The notes below the pieces were generated by a model. It was not told the DNA's origin. It ran no database searches and was given only the letters and a program-made list of their open reading frames with translations. A stretch of 64,000 bases of DNA from an uncultured Clostridia bacterium (lineage in GTDB: Bacteria; Bacillota; Clostridia; Christensenellales; Borkfalkiaceae): contig CAKQRD010000001.1 of assembly GCA_934271275.1 (NCBI GenBank), positions 1 through 64,000 on the forward strand. Reading direction: 5' to 3'. Within the stretch, counting starts at the first letter, position 1, and each line of letters starts with the position of its first letter. A program made the translations under genes and the position numbers. Shown here piece by piece: positions 1 to 8,364 of the stretch.

Positions 1-1992
1 TTCGCCGCCGGCCGTATGCTCGTAATGCCCTGCGGGAATTATTATATATCCGCATTTCGTACATTTTACGGGATTCGCTTCGTCGGGCTTTGCCCTGTCG
101 GGCGTGTGCGCTTCTACGTTTAACTTGTTATCGCAAGTCGAACAGGTATCCCAATGCCCCGCGCCGTCTCTTCCGCCGTATTTCGTTAAGTTATGCGCGA
201 GTTTTTCGCCGTATTCCGCGCCGCATACCGAACAAACCGCTTTTGTCGTACAAGTTGCCGTTCCGCCCGAACACGTGCCGTTTTCTTTATGACTGCTATC
301 CCTCTTACAAGTGCGGGTATGCGTTCCGTCGCCGTTACTTACCCAAGCGCCGTAGTCGTGGTCGCCGTTCGCAGGTATCGTAAGGTCGGTTATTTCTTTG
401 CCGCTTTCGTCGAAATGCTTTCCGCAAAGTTTGCAATCTTTATGCGCTTTTGTTCCCGCAGTCACGCAATTTGCGGAAGAAGCGGCAATCATATCGCCGA
501 AGTCGTGCGCGTCGGAGTTAACCGGAATAGTCAAGGCTTCTAACGTTGTTTCCTTCTTGTTTTCGTCAAAAAACTTGTTGCAAACCGAACATTTGTAATA
601 TGATTTTCTTCCCGTTGCAATACAAGTTGCAACCTTTTCCAAAACTATCTGACCGTAATTATGTTCCGTACAACCGTCTTCGGCGTCGCTTAACTTTGTA
701 TAAGCTTTTAACCTCGCAATACAACTGCCTGCTATATAGTCGTATCCCGAGGAACTTTTAGCGTAAGACGGCTTTTTGGATTGAGTCTGAACGATGTTTA
801 CGTATGCGTCGCCTTTTTCGTTAGAAACTTCCGCGACTATCGAAAAGTACGAACCGACGGAAAGCTTTGCGGGATTATCTAATTTTATCGTATGATACCC
901 GCCGTACTTAAAGGTTTGCGTTTGTTCGGCAACGAGTTTTCCGCTTTCCACATAAGATTGTCCCCACCCGGAAATGTCGGCGTAAACTTTGATATTAACA
1001 CGAACGTCGTTACCGGAAAACCCTACGTTTACCGCTTTTAACCTTTCCTCTTTATCGACGGTCCCTTTTTTTGCCTCGAATACGTTTGCAACGTGTCTTA
1101 GCTTTATCAACCCGAAATTTTCTGCGTTATCGTCGTAATAATAGTTATAATCGTACGTTTCTTTCGGAGAGTAGTCGAAAGTCCAGGCGGTCGAAGAAGC
1201 GATTTTGCTTTCGTAAGTAAGCCAAAAATATTCGTTATCGCTATAACTGTTTTTTACAAGCCACCCCCCGTTCGTCGCGGTTTGTTTGGGTCTGAAACTT
1301 TCTTTACTAATATCGTCGTCCCACCCTACGAGAACGATGGCGTGTGGCTCTCCGTTTTTAACCTCTTTATCGTTATAATAAAGATTTCTGCCGCCGTCGT
1401 AAAAACAAGAAGCGGTTACCGCGCCGTACTCCGCGATAGCCCTTTTTATTTCATCTATTCTTGCCTCGTCCGAAAGTCCGGAAGCAATCAGATTCGCGTT
1501 TTCAAGACGATAGAGAGAGTTTTGCCACACGTCCGCGTCGTATTTGCCCGAAACGGGACCTTGCCACATGCCGAGAAGCGCGGAGCTGTACTCTATACTG
1601 CCGCCTTTCGTCAGCCAGTTGCTTGTACTGCTGTAAAAATCAGCGTTATTCCCAAGCGGATCGGCTTTTCGGACGTACCTTCTGTACGCAAGCGCTTTGG
1701 GATTAAAGTTCAAATCCTGTTTAACGCCGAGCCTTTTTTTCAAAACGGCTGCTTCGGAAGCGTTTATCGCGGAATACGCCCAACAAAGACTCGTTTCGCC
1801 CTGATCTTTTACCGCCGTCAATTCTTCGCGAGGATCGAATTTACGAAGCTTTAAAATCTCCTCCGCAGAAGAATAGAAATCGGCGGATGCGGCATAAGAA
1901 ACGTTATCGGCAACGATTGCGGCAGAAGCCGTCCAAAAAAAGATTGCCGAAAGGATTCCGAGTACCAAAACGCTAAACTTTGATTTTTTCAT
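1..1992 (-). CDS. C1 (papain-like) surface cysteine protease, C-terminus beyond window
   Basis: Translated by hand from the ATG at 1992; the frame is open to the window edge (664 codons seen). It starts with a Lys-rich signal peptide and a hydrophobic stretch. The papain-type active site follows: DQGETSLCWAYS (oxyanion Gln and nucleophile Cys, about residues 66-77), EPHAIVLVGWD (His) and VKNSYS (Asn). A beta-rich region, probably lectin-like, comes next. From about residue 440 there are repeated Cys-pair modules (CSVCNK, CKLCGK, CSVCGAEYG, CSTCDNK, CTKCGY), as in secreted gut Firmicutes proteins. Likely an exported, cell-surface peptidase. Its substrate is unknown and the C-terminus lies outside the window. 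Confidence 0.85.
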   Translation of the reverse strand, partial: MKKSKFSVLVLGILSAIFFWTASAAIVADNVSYAASADFYSSAEEILKLRKFDPREELTAVKDQGETSLCWAYSAINASEAAVLKKRLGVKQDLNFNPKALAYRRYVRKADPLGNNADFYSSTSNWLTKGGSIEYSSALLGMWQGPVSGKYDADVWQNSLYRLENANLIASGLSDEARIDEIKRAIAEYGAVTASCFYDGGRNLYYNDKEVKNGEPHAIVLVGWDDDISKESFRPKQTATNGGWLVKNSYSDNEYFWLTYESKIASSTAWTFDYSPKETYDYNYYYDDNAENFGLIKLRHVANVFEAKKGTVDKEERLKAVNVGFSGNDVRVNIKVYADISGWGQSYVESGKLVAEQTQTFKYGGYHTIKLDNPAKLSVGSYFSIVAEVSNEKGDAYVNIVQTQSKKPSYAKSSSGYDYIAGSCIARLKAYTKLSDAEDGCTEHNYGQIVLEKVATCIATGRKSYYKCSVCNKFFDENKKETTLEALTIPVNSDAHDFGDMIAASSANCVTAGTKAHKDCKLCGKHFDESGKEITDLTIPANGDHDYGAWVSNGDGTHTRTCKRDSSHKENGTCSGGTATCTTKAVCSVCGAEYGEKLAHNLTKYGGRDGAGHWDTCSTCDNKLNVEAHTPDRAKPDEANPVKCTKCGYIIIPAGHYEHTAGGE

Positions 1993-2086
1993 TCGTCGTC
2001 TCCCGTGCGCATTTTTCAGGCGTTACCCGTTTAAAGGTCGGTTAAAAATCGGCACGCCTGTTATTATACGCTTTTGCGCCGCGTAT

Positions 2087-2115
2087 ATTGTATCATAAAT
2101 AACCCGCTTTTTCAA
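2087..2115 (-). promoter_or_regulatory. Sigma-A promoter of the C1 protease gene
   Basis: On the minus strand, -35 TTGAAA (2115-2110), a 17-bp spacer and -10 TACAAT (2092-2087). It lies about 95 bases before the ATG at 1992. The rest of 1993-2270 holds no convincing gene. Confidence 0.6.
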
Positions 2116-2305
2116 GCGTAGTCGCGCAGAGAACGCCGATTTACGTAAACTTATCCGTAAAACCGGTCTTATACACATAAAAACGCCTCTTTTTCGCCGC
2201 AAAAACCGCAAAAACTATTTTATAAAGGCTATCCGTAACCAAGCGGCGCGTCGGAAGCAATATTACGAAATTTTAAAAAAAATTAAAAAACACGCTTAAA
2301 AATCG

Positions 2306-2334
2306 TTGACAAACGAAAATACGCGCGCTATAAA
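2306..2334 (+). promoter_or_regulatory. Promoter copied from glnN, in front of the glnN remnant
   Basis: TTGACA, 17 bp, then TATAAA. The A-rich upstream sequence and the TCGTTGACA context match the promoter of the intact glnN gene at 48038-48066. It probably remains active and would transcribe the decayed leader and gene fragment. Confidence 0.7.
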
Positions 2335-2349
2335 ATCCGCAAAAATAAG

Positions 2350-2397
2350 TTTTGGCAAAGGCGTCAAAGAGAAAATCTTTGGACGCCTTTTCTTATT
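2350..2397 (+). promoter_or_regulatory. Leader hairpin with T-rich tail, copy of the glnN leader
   Basis: AAAGGCGTC pairs with GACGCCTTT around an inner AAAGA/TCTTT stem, and TTTTCTTATTTT follows. The sequence is nearly identical to the leader of intact glnN at 48083-48130. It has the shape of an intrinsic terminator about 20 bases after the promoter. Confidence 0.6.
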
Positions 2398-2423
2398 TTA
2401 AATTCTTTTTCAGGAGTACGGTT

Positions 2424-2598
2424 ATGAGTATCTGCGATTATTTCGGCAAAAACGTGTTCAACGACGCGGTGATGAAGGCAAGGCTTTCCAAAGATATATA
2501 AAGAAGTACGCCGCACAATCGACGAAGGAAAACGTCTGGACATCGAAACGGCTAACGTCGTTGCAAACGCCATGAAGGACCGGGCGGCGGAAAAATTT
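2424..2598 (+). pseudogene. glnN: 5' remnant of a type III glutamine synthetase gene
   Basis: The fragment reads like the first 58 or so codons of the intact GS-III gene at 48199: ATGAGTATC..GATTATTTCGGCAAAAAC and onward to GCCATGAAGGAC. A one-base loss near 2497 (GATATATAAAG against GACACCTATAAAG) breaks the frame and creates a stop. Homology ends in a GC-rich palindrome (2582-2607), and no further GS sequence follows. It lies between two surface-protein genes, so it is probably debris from duplication or recombination. Confidence 0.85.
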
Positions 2599-2607
2599 CC
2601 GCCGCCC
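2582..2607. terminator. GC-rich palindrome at the end of the LRR gene
   Basis: A perfect inverted repeat of GGGCGGCGGAAA arms lies just past the stop of the LRR protein. The same palindrome occurs at 4719-4746. This copy has no T tract on either strand. It coincides with the point where glnN homology ends, so it may be a recombination joint. Confidence 0.5.
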
Positions 2608-2623
2608 GCACGGGGTTATTATA

Positions 2624-4429
2624 TTAAGCTTCTTCTTTCGTCAAATCTCCGTCCGTGCAATGTACAATAAACTTGCCGGTATAACCTTTCCAATAATCTT
2701 CCTTTTCTGTATTATTCCATTCTTCTATCGTTCCGTTATAAGTAATATCCGTGAGCGAACTGCAACCCCAGAACGCATATTCTCCTATACTTGTAACAGT
2801 GTCGGGTATTGTTATGCTCGTGAGCGAACTGCAACCAAAGAATGCATAATAATTTATACGCGTTACGCCTTTCGGAATCGTTACGTTTTTTATCGTCCTG
2901 TTGTAAACAAACGTATAATCATATGTTTCAAAATCCTGTCCGTTATAATCGCTCGGTAACGTCAGGTCCGTATTGCTTCCGACGTAACCCATTAAGTAAT
3001 TGACGTTATCGTAAGTATAAAACAAATACCCGTCCTTATTAACTATATCCGTCGTCCCGCCCTTTTTAACGTTTAACGCATATTCGCCTGCGCTTCCGTT
3101 TTCTATATCTAAATCGCTGTTATTTATTACCTCCACGAGTTTAACGCAACTGTTAAAAGCAGCCCAACCTATGCTTGTCACGCTCTTTGGAATAGTTACG
3201 CTTACAAGCGAAAAACAAGCGTTGAAAGCAAGCGAACCTATACTCGTCACGCTATCGGGAATGATTACGCTCGTGAGCGAATAACAGTATTCAAACGCTT
3301 CGCTTCCGATAGTTTCTACGCTGTTCGGAATATTTATACTCGTCAAAGAACGGCAACAGCAAAAAACGTTTCTTTCTAACCTTGTTACGCCGTTCGGAAT
3401 GTTTATGCTTTCAAGCGCGCCGCAATTGCCGAAAGCCCACTCACTTATTTCCGTAACGTCTTTTCCGATAATCACACTTACGAGTTTGCTACAATACCGA
3501 AACGCCGAATCGCCTATACGCTTTACTCCGTCCGGAATGGTTACGCTCGTAAGCGAAGTGCAATACCCAAACGCCGTAGAGCCTATACTCGTTACGCCTT
3601 CGGGAATAACCAAATCGGTTACTAACTCATCATTTAAATATAAATTATGTGCATAATATAACGGATTGCTTGTGCCGTTTATACTAAAAGAAATATTGCA
3701 CCAAGCGGCTACGTCGGTTATATATACCCCTTTTAAAGATTCGCAATCGTTAAACACAGACTCTTCTATTTCGGTCACGCTTGCGGGTATATTTATTCCC
3801 GTAAGCGAACCGCAACCGCTGAACGCGCCTTTTCTTACGTTCGTCACCCCGTTACCGATAGTTACGTTCGTAAGCGAGCTACAACCCTCGAAAGCACTAC
3901 TTCCTATTTCCGTCACGCTGTCGGGAATAACGATTTTTTTAAGCGCAGAACAGTTAAAAAAAGCTTTTTCGCCTATTTTACCGACGGGGTATCCTTCATA
4001 AGCGGCAGGAATAATAAATTTTTCTCTCGTTTCCGTACCTATTCCCGAAACGATATATATTTCATCTCTTAAAAAATATTCGAGTCCCGTCGCTTCTTCC
4101 AAAATCTCGTCGCCGCAAAAGGTACAAACACGGTCAACGTAATTGTGCGGAACTTTTTCCGTTTCATTATCCTTATACTCTTCTCCGCAGGAGCATTTAT
4201 GTAACGTATAGCCTTTGGTCGTACAAGTCGGTTCAACAACCGTTTCAACGTACGAATGAGTATGCTCGCCCGAAGGTTTTCCCCCGCCGCCCGTACCGCC
4301 GTTGCCGTTTCCTCCGTTGTTGCCGTTTCCGCCGCCTATCACCCCGCTCTGCCAAAGCACAAATACCGTACATATTGCGGCGATTGCCGCGAGTACCGCG
4401 AACAAAATCAACAAACCTTTCTTTCTCAT
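2624..4429 (-). CDS. BspA-like leucine-rich repeat surface protein
   Basis: A 601-residue protein. An N-terminal Lys-rich hydrophobic segment (residues 1-32) acts as signal or membrane anchor. A Gly/Asn linker (about 33-52) and one Cys-pair module (CTTKG..CSCGEEY..CTFCG) follow. At least nine LRR_5 (Treponema pallidum/BspA-type) repeats of about 23 residues come next, with the pattern SLTSVTIPDSVTSIGxxAF. BspA-type repeats usually mediate adhesion or protein binding at the cell surface. The ribosome site AAGGAGG is 13 bases before the ATG, a little far. The Cys-pair module resembles those in the neighbouring C1 protease, so both are probably envelope proteins. Confidence 0.85.
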   Translation of the reverse strand: MRKKGLLILFAVLAAIAAICTVFVLWQSGVIGGGNGNNGGNGNGGTGGGGKPSGEHTHSYVETVVEPTCTTKGYTLHKCSCGEEYKDNETEKVPHNYVDRVCTFCGDEILEEATGLEYFLRDEIYIVSGIGTETREKFIIPAAYEGYPVGKIGEKAFFNCSALKKIVIPDSVTEIGSSAFEGCSSLTNVTIGNGVTNVRKGAFSGCGSLTGINIPASVTEIEESVFNDCESLKGVYITDVAAWCNISFSINGTSNPLYYAHNLYLNDELVTDLVIPEGVTSIGSTAFGYCTSLTSVTIPDGVKRIGDSAFRYCSKLVSVIIGKDVTEISEWAFGNCGALESINIPNGVTRLERNVFCCCRSLTSINIPNSVETIGSEAFEYCYSLTSVIIPDSVTSIGSLAFNACFSLVSVTIPKSVTSIGWAAFNSCVKLVEVINNSDLDIENGSAGEYALNVKKGGTTDIVNKDGYLFYTYDNVNYLMGYVGSNTDLTLPSDYNGQDFETYDYTFVYNRTIKNVTIPKGVTRINYYAFFGCSSLTSITIPDTVTSIGEYAFWGCSSLTDITYNGTIEEWNNTEKEDYWKGYTGKFIVHCTDGDLTKEEA

Positions 4430-4470
4430 AATCTTTTCTATGCCTCCTTAAAATTTTTTCCTGCGCAAAA

Positions 4471-4504
4471 TAAAAAATGCGCAACTCCGCGAACGGAATT
4501 ACGC
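4471..4504 (-). promoter_or_regulatory. Terminator-like hairpin in the 5' region of the LRR gene
   Basis: On the minus strand an 11-bp stem with two G-T pairs (4504-4494 with 4489-4479) closes a TTCG loop and is followed by ATTTTTTATTTT. It lies about 40 bases upstream of the LRR start, so it could be an attenuator. The upstream gene has its own terminator at 4716-4749. The remainder of 4430-4782 shows no gene and no promoter I would defend. Confidence 0.45.
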
Positions 4505-4715
4505 ACCGCAAAAATGCCCCCGCTCGCCTGAATTGCGATATAATTTACTAAAATCATTTACGAAAAGGATTTTTTTGTAAAAATCAATGCGAAACACGCT
4601 TTTACCGACAGCATACACCTTTTCGTAGGAATTATTAAACTATACCGCAAGCGTATTTTACCACAATGCGGCAAAATATGCAAGTAACGGGGGTTATTTT
4701 TAAAAGTAAAAAACT

Positions 4716-4749
4716 CTGCGGGCGGCGGAAAAATTTCCGCCGCCCGCAG
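4716..4749. terminator. Bidirectional terminator after the CmpB-like gene
   Basis: A 15-bp stem (CTGCGGGCGGCGGAA and its complement) is followed by AGTTTTTTAC on the minus strand and GCTTTTTTCG on the plus strand. It serves the gene ending at 4783. Confidence 0.8.
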
Positions 4750-4782
4750 GCTTTTTTCGATTTTTTTCGATTTTGTTTGCGG

Positions 4783-5520
4783 TTAGTTTTCGGAAACGGA
4801 AACCGCTTCTTCGGCTTTACCCGCTTCCTGCGACTTTTTCATTTCGTCAAGTTCTCCGCTTATTCCGCGGTGACTTTTAAATGAAAGTATAAAGCTGCAT
4901 TTTTCTTTGACCTTATCCGCTCTGTTTCTTATAGAAAGTCTTAATTCTTCTAACTTAACGACTGCGTTATGAGTCTTTGCCCATTCTCTTATTTTTGCCA
5001 CCACCTTGAACGAATAGCAGATATCCACGATCATAACACCGAAGTACGCGCCGAACAAAAAGCCGCTTCCCGCAAATTCCGCCGCCGCGGTTGCGCCCGC
5101 TTCGATATACGGGTGGATAAGAAAGTAATAAGCCGCGCCGATTATTCCCCAAAACAGCGTGAACAGCGGGCAGATTATACCCTGAATGTTCCCCCATCTG
5201 TCCGAATAATCCCAAAGTTTTACCTTCATGCCCTTGATAAAAATAAGCCCCGTGATATACTCTATAAAGGTCATGGCGAAAGTTATCATAAACACTACGA
5301 AAACCGCCCGCCACGCGGGAGAGGATATAAACGAATATTTTGCGGAAGAAATAAGGTAAAGCACCAGCGTGCCTATCCCGTAAAGCGGAAGGTTAGGACC
5401 GACGAGAAATCCGGGGTTCACCCATTTTTTGTGCGCGAATCTTCTGAAAAAGAATTCCATAATCCAGCCCGCGGTTCCGCCCACGACGTACACGAAGCAC
5501 AGTTTTAAAAAGGTTTCCAT
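4783..5520 (-). CDS. Putative ABC-transporter type IV (CmpB-like) membrane protein
   Basis: 245 residues with about five membrane segments. The start METFLKLCFVYVVGGTAGWIMEFFFRR, then the GFLVGPNLPLYGIG and LWDYSDRWGNIQGIICPLF motifs, are typical of the CmpB-like family (PF06541-type). A charged helical cytoplasmic tail of about 60 residues ends the protein. The family's biochemical role is not settled. It sits alone between terminator 4716-4749 and a leader of about 80 bases. Confidence 0.7.
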   Translation of the reverse strand: METFLKLCFVYVVGGTAGWIMEFFFRRFAHKKWVNPGFLVGPNLPLYGIGTLVLYLISSAKYSFISSPAWRAVFVVFMITFAMTFIEYITGLIFIKGMKVKLWDYSDRWGNIQGIICPLFTLFWGIIGAAYYFLIHPYIEAGATAAAEFAGSGFLFGAYFGVMIVDICYSFKVVAKIREWAKTHNAVVKLEELRLSIRNRADKVKEKCSFILSFKSHRGISGELDEMKKSQEAGKAEEAVSVSEN

Positions 5521-5598
5521 ATAAATCTTCCTTTATCTTCCGTAATTCAACGGGTTTTTATTTTTAGTTGCGCGAACGATGCCCGAGCGCCGAACGCC

Positions 5599-6177
5599 TT
5601 ACAGCAGTCCGAACACGCACAGAGAAAGCACTGTTGCCGCCGCCGCGATAACGCCGCCCGCAGCAAATTCCGCCGCGGTGTGCCGTTTAAGGCTTAACGA
5701 AGCGAAAAAAGCGAGAATCCATACCGCGACGAGGCACGTAAACCACGGGCTTACCAGAAACGAAAGCATAGTCAGCGGTCCCGCAATGCCCGCGGAATGT
5801 CCGCTCGCCTTGAAACGAAACGCGAGCGTGCATACGCCTATCGCCACTCCGCTTATAAGGTAAGTAAGATAAACCGCCTTTTCCGCCGCCCCGCCTATAA
5901 AAAAGGACGCGGCGAATCCTGCGGTATACCCCGCTACCGAAAACAGCGTGGCGAGATTCCGCTCGAAAGACCGCCCCCGTCTTTTAAGCGGCGGTATCAG
6001 CGCGGTCAGAAGATACGCGATAAGCGGCGCGGCGGCAAGACAAGCCAGAGAAACGAGGTAATTTTTCAAATCCGTTTTCCCGAATGCGAGCATAACGCTC
6101 GTAAGGAGAACTGACATTACCATCGGTGCGGTGGCTATTCTCGCCGCAACGTACGCCTTGTTCCTTTTTTCGGACAT
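5599..6177 (-). CDS. PAP2-like phosphatase-family membrane protein
   Basis: 192 residues with five or six hydrophobic helices. A KASGHSAG motif (SGH at 125-127) and a later SLKRHTAAE motif (Arg165-His166) resemble motifs 2 and 3 of PAP2/lipid phosphate phosphatases. The classical KxxxxxxRP first motif is not clear, so activity is uncertain. Its start is one base from the stop of the TerB-like gene (6179), so the two are co-transcribed and probably translationally coupled. Confidence 0.6.
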   Translation of the reverse strand: MSEKRNKAYVAARIATAPMVMSVLLTSVMLAFGKTDLKNYLVSLACLAAAPLIAYLLTALIPPLKRRGRSFERNLATLFSVAGYTAGFAASFFIGGAAEKAVYLTYLISGVAIGVCTLAFRFKASGHSAGIAGPLTMLSFLVSPWFTCLVAVWILAFFASLSLKRHTAAEFAAGGVIAAAATVLSLCVFGLL

Positions 6178-6178
6178 T

Positions 6179-6634
6179 TCAGGCTAAAATAAGCTTTTTA
6201 ATGTATTTTCTTTCTTTAAGAGTTATCTTGTTGTCAACGGTTACGACCGCAAGGCACAACGCAACCACGTCGTCGCGGAAGCTTTCGTCCACCAGATTCA
6301 ACACGGTGAGAAGGTCTGCGGTATAGTCGCGGATTTCCTTATGCACTCCCTTATCCGCCTCGAACACCGCCTTGACGGTTGCGAAATCGAAGTCTTCGCC
6401 GAACGCTTTCACGAGCGCGGGATAGATGAGAAGGTATTCGCGTTCGTCAAGCTTTCCGTCAGCCGCAACCGCGCCCACGATGAAGGTCGCCAGCGTTTCC
6501 ACCGGATCGATCTCCGGAACGTCCAGAATCTTCAGCTTTGCCATTACTTTAACGGATTTCTCCGCGATAACGGCTCCGCGCTCCAAGGCGCTCATTCTTT
6601 CAAACTCTTTACATAATTTTGTGAATTCAAACAT
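6179..6634 (-). CDS. TerB-like (tellurite-resistance fold) protein
   Basis: 151 residues, all helical. The motif FIVGAVAADGKLDEREYLLI in the middle and AVVTVDNKITLKERKYIKKL at the end are the two repeated acidic half-motifs (DGxxxxxE) of the TerB/DjlA-like fold, which may bind metal. A good AAAGGAGG site lies 10 bases before the ATG. It is the first gene of a pair with the PAP2-like gene. The fold is widespread and does not imply tellurite resistance. Confidence 0.6.
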   Translation of the reverse strand: MFEFTKLCKEFERMSALERGAVIAEKSVKVMAKLKILDVPEIDPVETLATFIVGAVAADGKLDEREYLLIYPALVKAFGEDFDFATVKAVFEADKGVHKEIRDYTADLLTVLNLVDESFRDDVVALCLAVVTVDNKITLKERKYIKKLILA

Positions 6635-6669
6635 TTTTGAATCCTCCTTTATAATTTATCATATTTTTA

Positions 6670-8364
6670 TTAAAGCGGCAAGTCTTTTTTGGTAAATACC
6701 TTTGCTCCCGCGAAATAACCTATAATTCCCGCAACCGCAAGTATAGCGAACTTCCAGAGATATACCGTCGTTCCTTCCATTATGGACACCACGTCGAACA
6801 GCGAAATGACAGTCGCGTAGTTGAAGTTGTTAAGCGCGTCAAGTCTCACGACCGAGGGAATGACGGGGCTGCCGAACAGTCCGAGCATTGCCGCAACGAG
6901 CGCGAATATCGAAAGCCCGCCGCCTATCGCCATAGAACGTTTGCTTCTGTCGAACACGCAGGACGTGAAGAAGCAGAGTCCCGAAAGCGCGAGCAGCACG
7001 AGGAACGCGCCGAGGTTAAGAAGCAGCAACTTCGAGTAGGTAAGCTCTATTTCCGATTCCGCCGCGACTATCGCGAGACATACGCAACCGGTGGCGGAGG
7101 TTAAAAGGAACATCGCGAGAAGCGAGCCGATTAAATATACCGCCTGCGTGAATACCACGGTTTTCCTCTTCGTCGAGGTAGATAAAACGTACGCCATGGA
7201 GCCGCTGTCCACCTGCCCCGCTATAAGGTTGTTAGAAGCCATTATCATATAGATTATGGGGAGCAGAAGTCCCGCGAGTTTATAGAATATAGAACCGACG
7301 ACGAGGGTATAAAGGTCCGCTTCGCCTATCTCCTGAAGCGCGTTGGAAACCTCTTTGGGAAGCGAAGAGAGAAGGCTCGAAGTAATTTCTTCTTCGAGTT
7401 CGGCGGTTTTTTCGGCAATCGCCGCCTGCGCCGCAGCTTCGTCGGCGTATTTGCCGTCCGCGAAATCTTTCATTATCAGTTCCGTTTCGTAATCGAGCCT
7501 GCCGTCAAAAGTGATTATGGCGGTCATTCCGAGGTTTTTGACGTGAGAATAATCGTAGCCGAAGCTTTCGTATTTCTCTCTCGTCACCTTGAAGCTTGCA
7601 AGCTTTGCGATAAGCTGATCCACTACGTCGTCGCTCGTCATATTCGCGGCGAGAAATATGGGCGTTGCGTTTTTAACGCGCGCTTCTCTGTATTCCGTTC
7701 TTTCCTCACTCGCGATATATTCGGCTTCTTTGCCCTCCGCAAGTGCCGAGAGAACCGAACCCACGTCGTAATCCTCGGGAAGAGCTTCTCCGTTATCCTG
7801 ATAATAACCGTTCATCTGCCCGTTGGGGTTTATGGCGCACATCGTAATTCCGTAATACTCTACGGACATATCGTATTCCGTGCCGTCCGCCTCTATCGTC
7901 GGAGGAGTGTTTTTCTTTATCCAACTTTCGGTATCGGTAACCGCAGAACCGTACGCGAGAGCTATCGCCGTAAGTTTGTTGGGAGTCATCGCGCCGCTCG
8001 CGGTTTTTTCCTCGAAAGTTTTACCCGCGGTGGTGTTAAGCTCGGGCTTATAGCCTTCGGGGCTTCCCGCCGCCACCCATTCGAGATATGCGAAGCATTC
8101 TTTCGCGCCGGCGGCAAGGTATTCGTCGAATTTTTCCATACCCTTTGCGCCGTTAACGTAATAACCGAGGGCGCGTTTTTTCATACTCGAATCTACTTCT
8201 TTAACGATTATAGTATCCTGAATGGCGTTTTTAACCTCGCCGAGAGAGCCGCTGCCCGAAATAAGCATAACGCAGGCGAGCATAAAGCACACGGCGAAGG
8301 TTATTATCGCCCACATAGTGCCGTTCGCCTTGCAAGACTGTTTGAAAAGCGCTTTACTGAACAT
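6670..8364 (-). CDS. ABC-2 type exporter permease
   Basis: 564 residues. One membrane helix near residue 20 is followed by a long extracytoplasmic domain (about 45-360) and then five or six helices (about 365-555). This is the ABC2-type permease layout. The start overlaps the end of the upstream ATPase gene by 11 bases and carries its own AAAGGAG site. It is the only permease in the operon, while two different ATPase genes precede it, so the exporter probably uses an ATPase heterodimer. Substrate unknown; drug or peptide export under TetR control is plausible. Confidence 0.8.
   Translation of the reverse strand: MFSKALFKQSCKANGTMWAIITFAVCFMLACVMLISGSGSLGEVKNAIQDTIIVKEVDSSMKKRALGYYVNGAKGMEKFDEYLAAGAKECFAYLEWVAAGSPEGYKPELNTTAGKTFEEKTASGAMTPNKLTAIALAYGSAVTDTESWIKKNTPPTIEADGTEYDMSVEYYGITMCAINPNGQMNGYYQDNGEALPEDYDVGSVLSALAEGKEAEYIASEERTEYREARVKNATPIFLAANMTSDDVVDQLIAKLASFKVTREKYESFGYDYSHVKNLGMTAIITFDGRLDYETELIMKDFADGKYADEAAAQAAIAEKTAELEEEITSSLLSSLPKEVSNALQEIGEADLYTLVVGSIFYKLAGLLLPIIYMIMASNNLIAGQVDSGSMAYVLSTSTKRKTVVFTQAVYLIGSLLAMFLLTSATGCVCLAIVAAESEIELTYSKLLLLNLGAFLVLLALSGLCFFTSCVFDRSKRSMAIGGGLSIFALVAAMLGLFGSPVIPSVVRLDALNNFNYATVISLFDVVSIMEGTTVYLWKFAILAVAGIIGYFAGAKVFTKKDLPL

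Noticed and set aside
90..761. Several plus-strand frames at the left edge
   Set aside because: They are antisense to the Cys-repeat part of the C1 protease, whose frame is open throughout.
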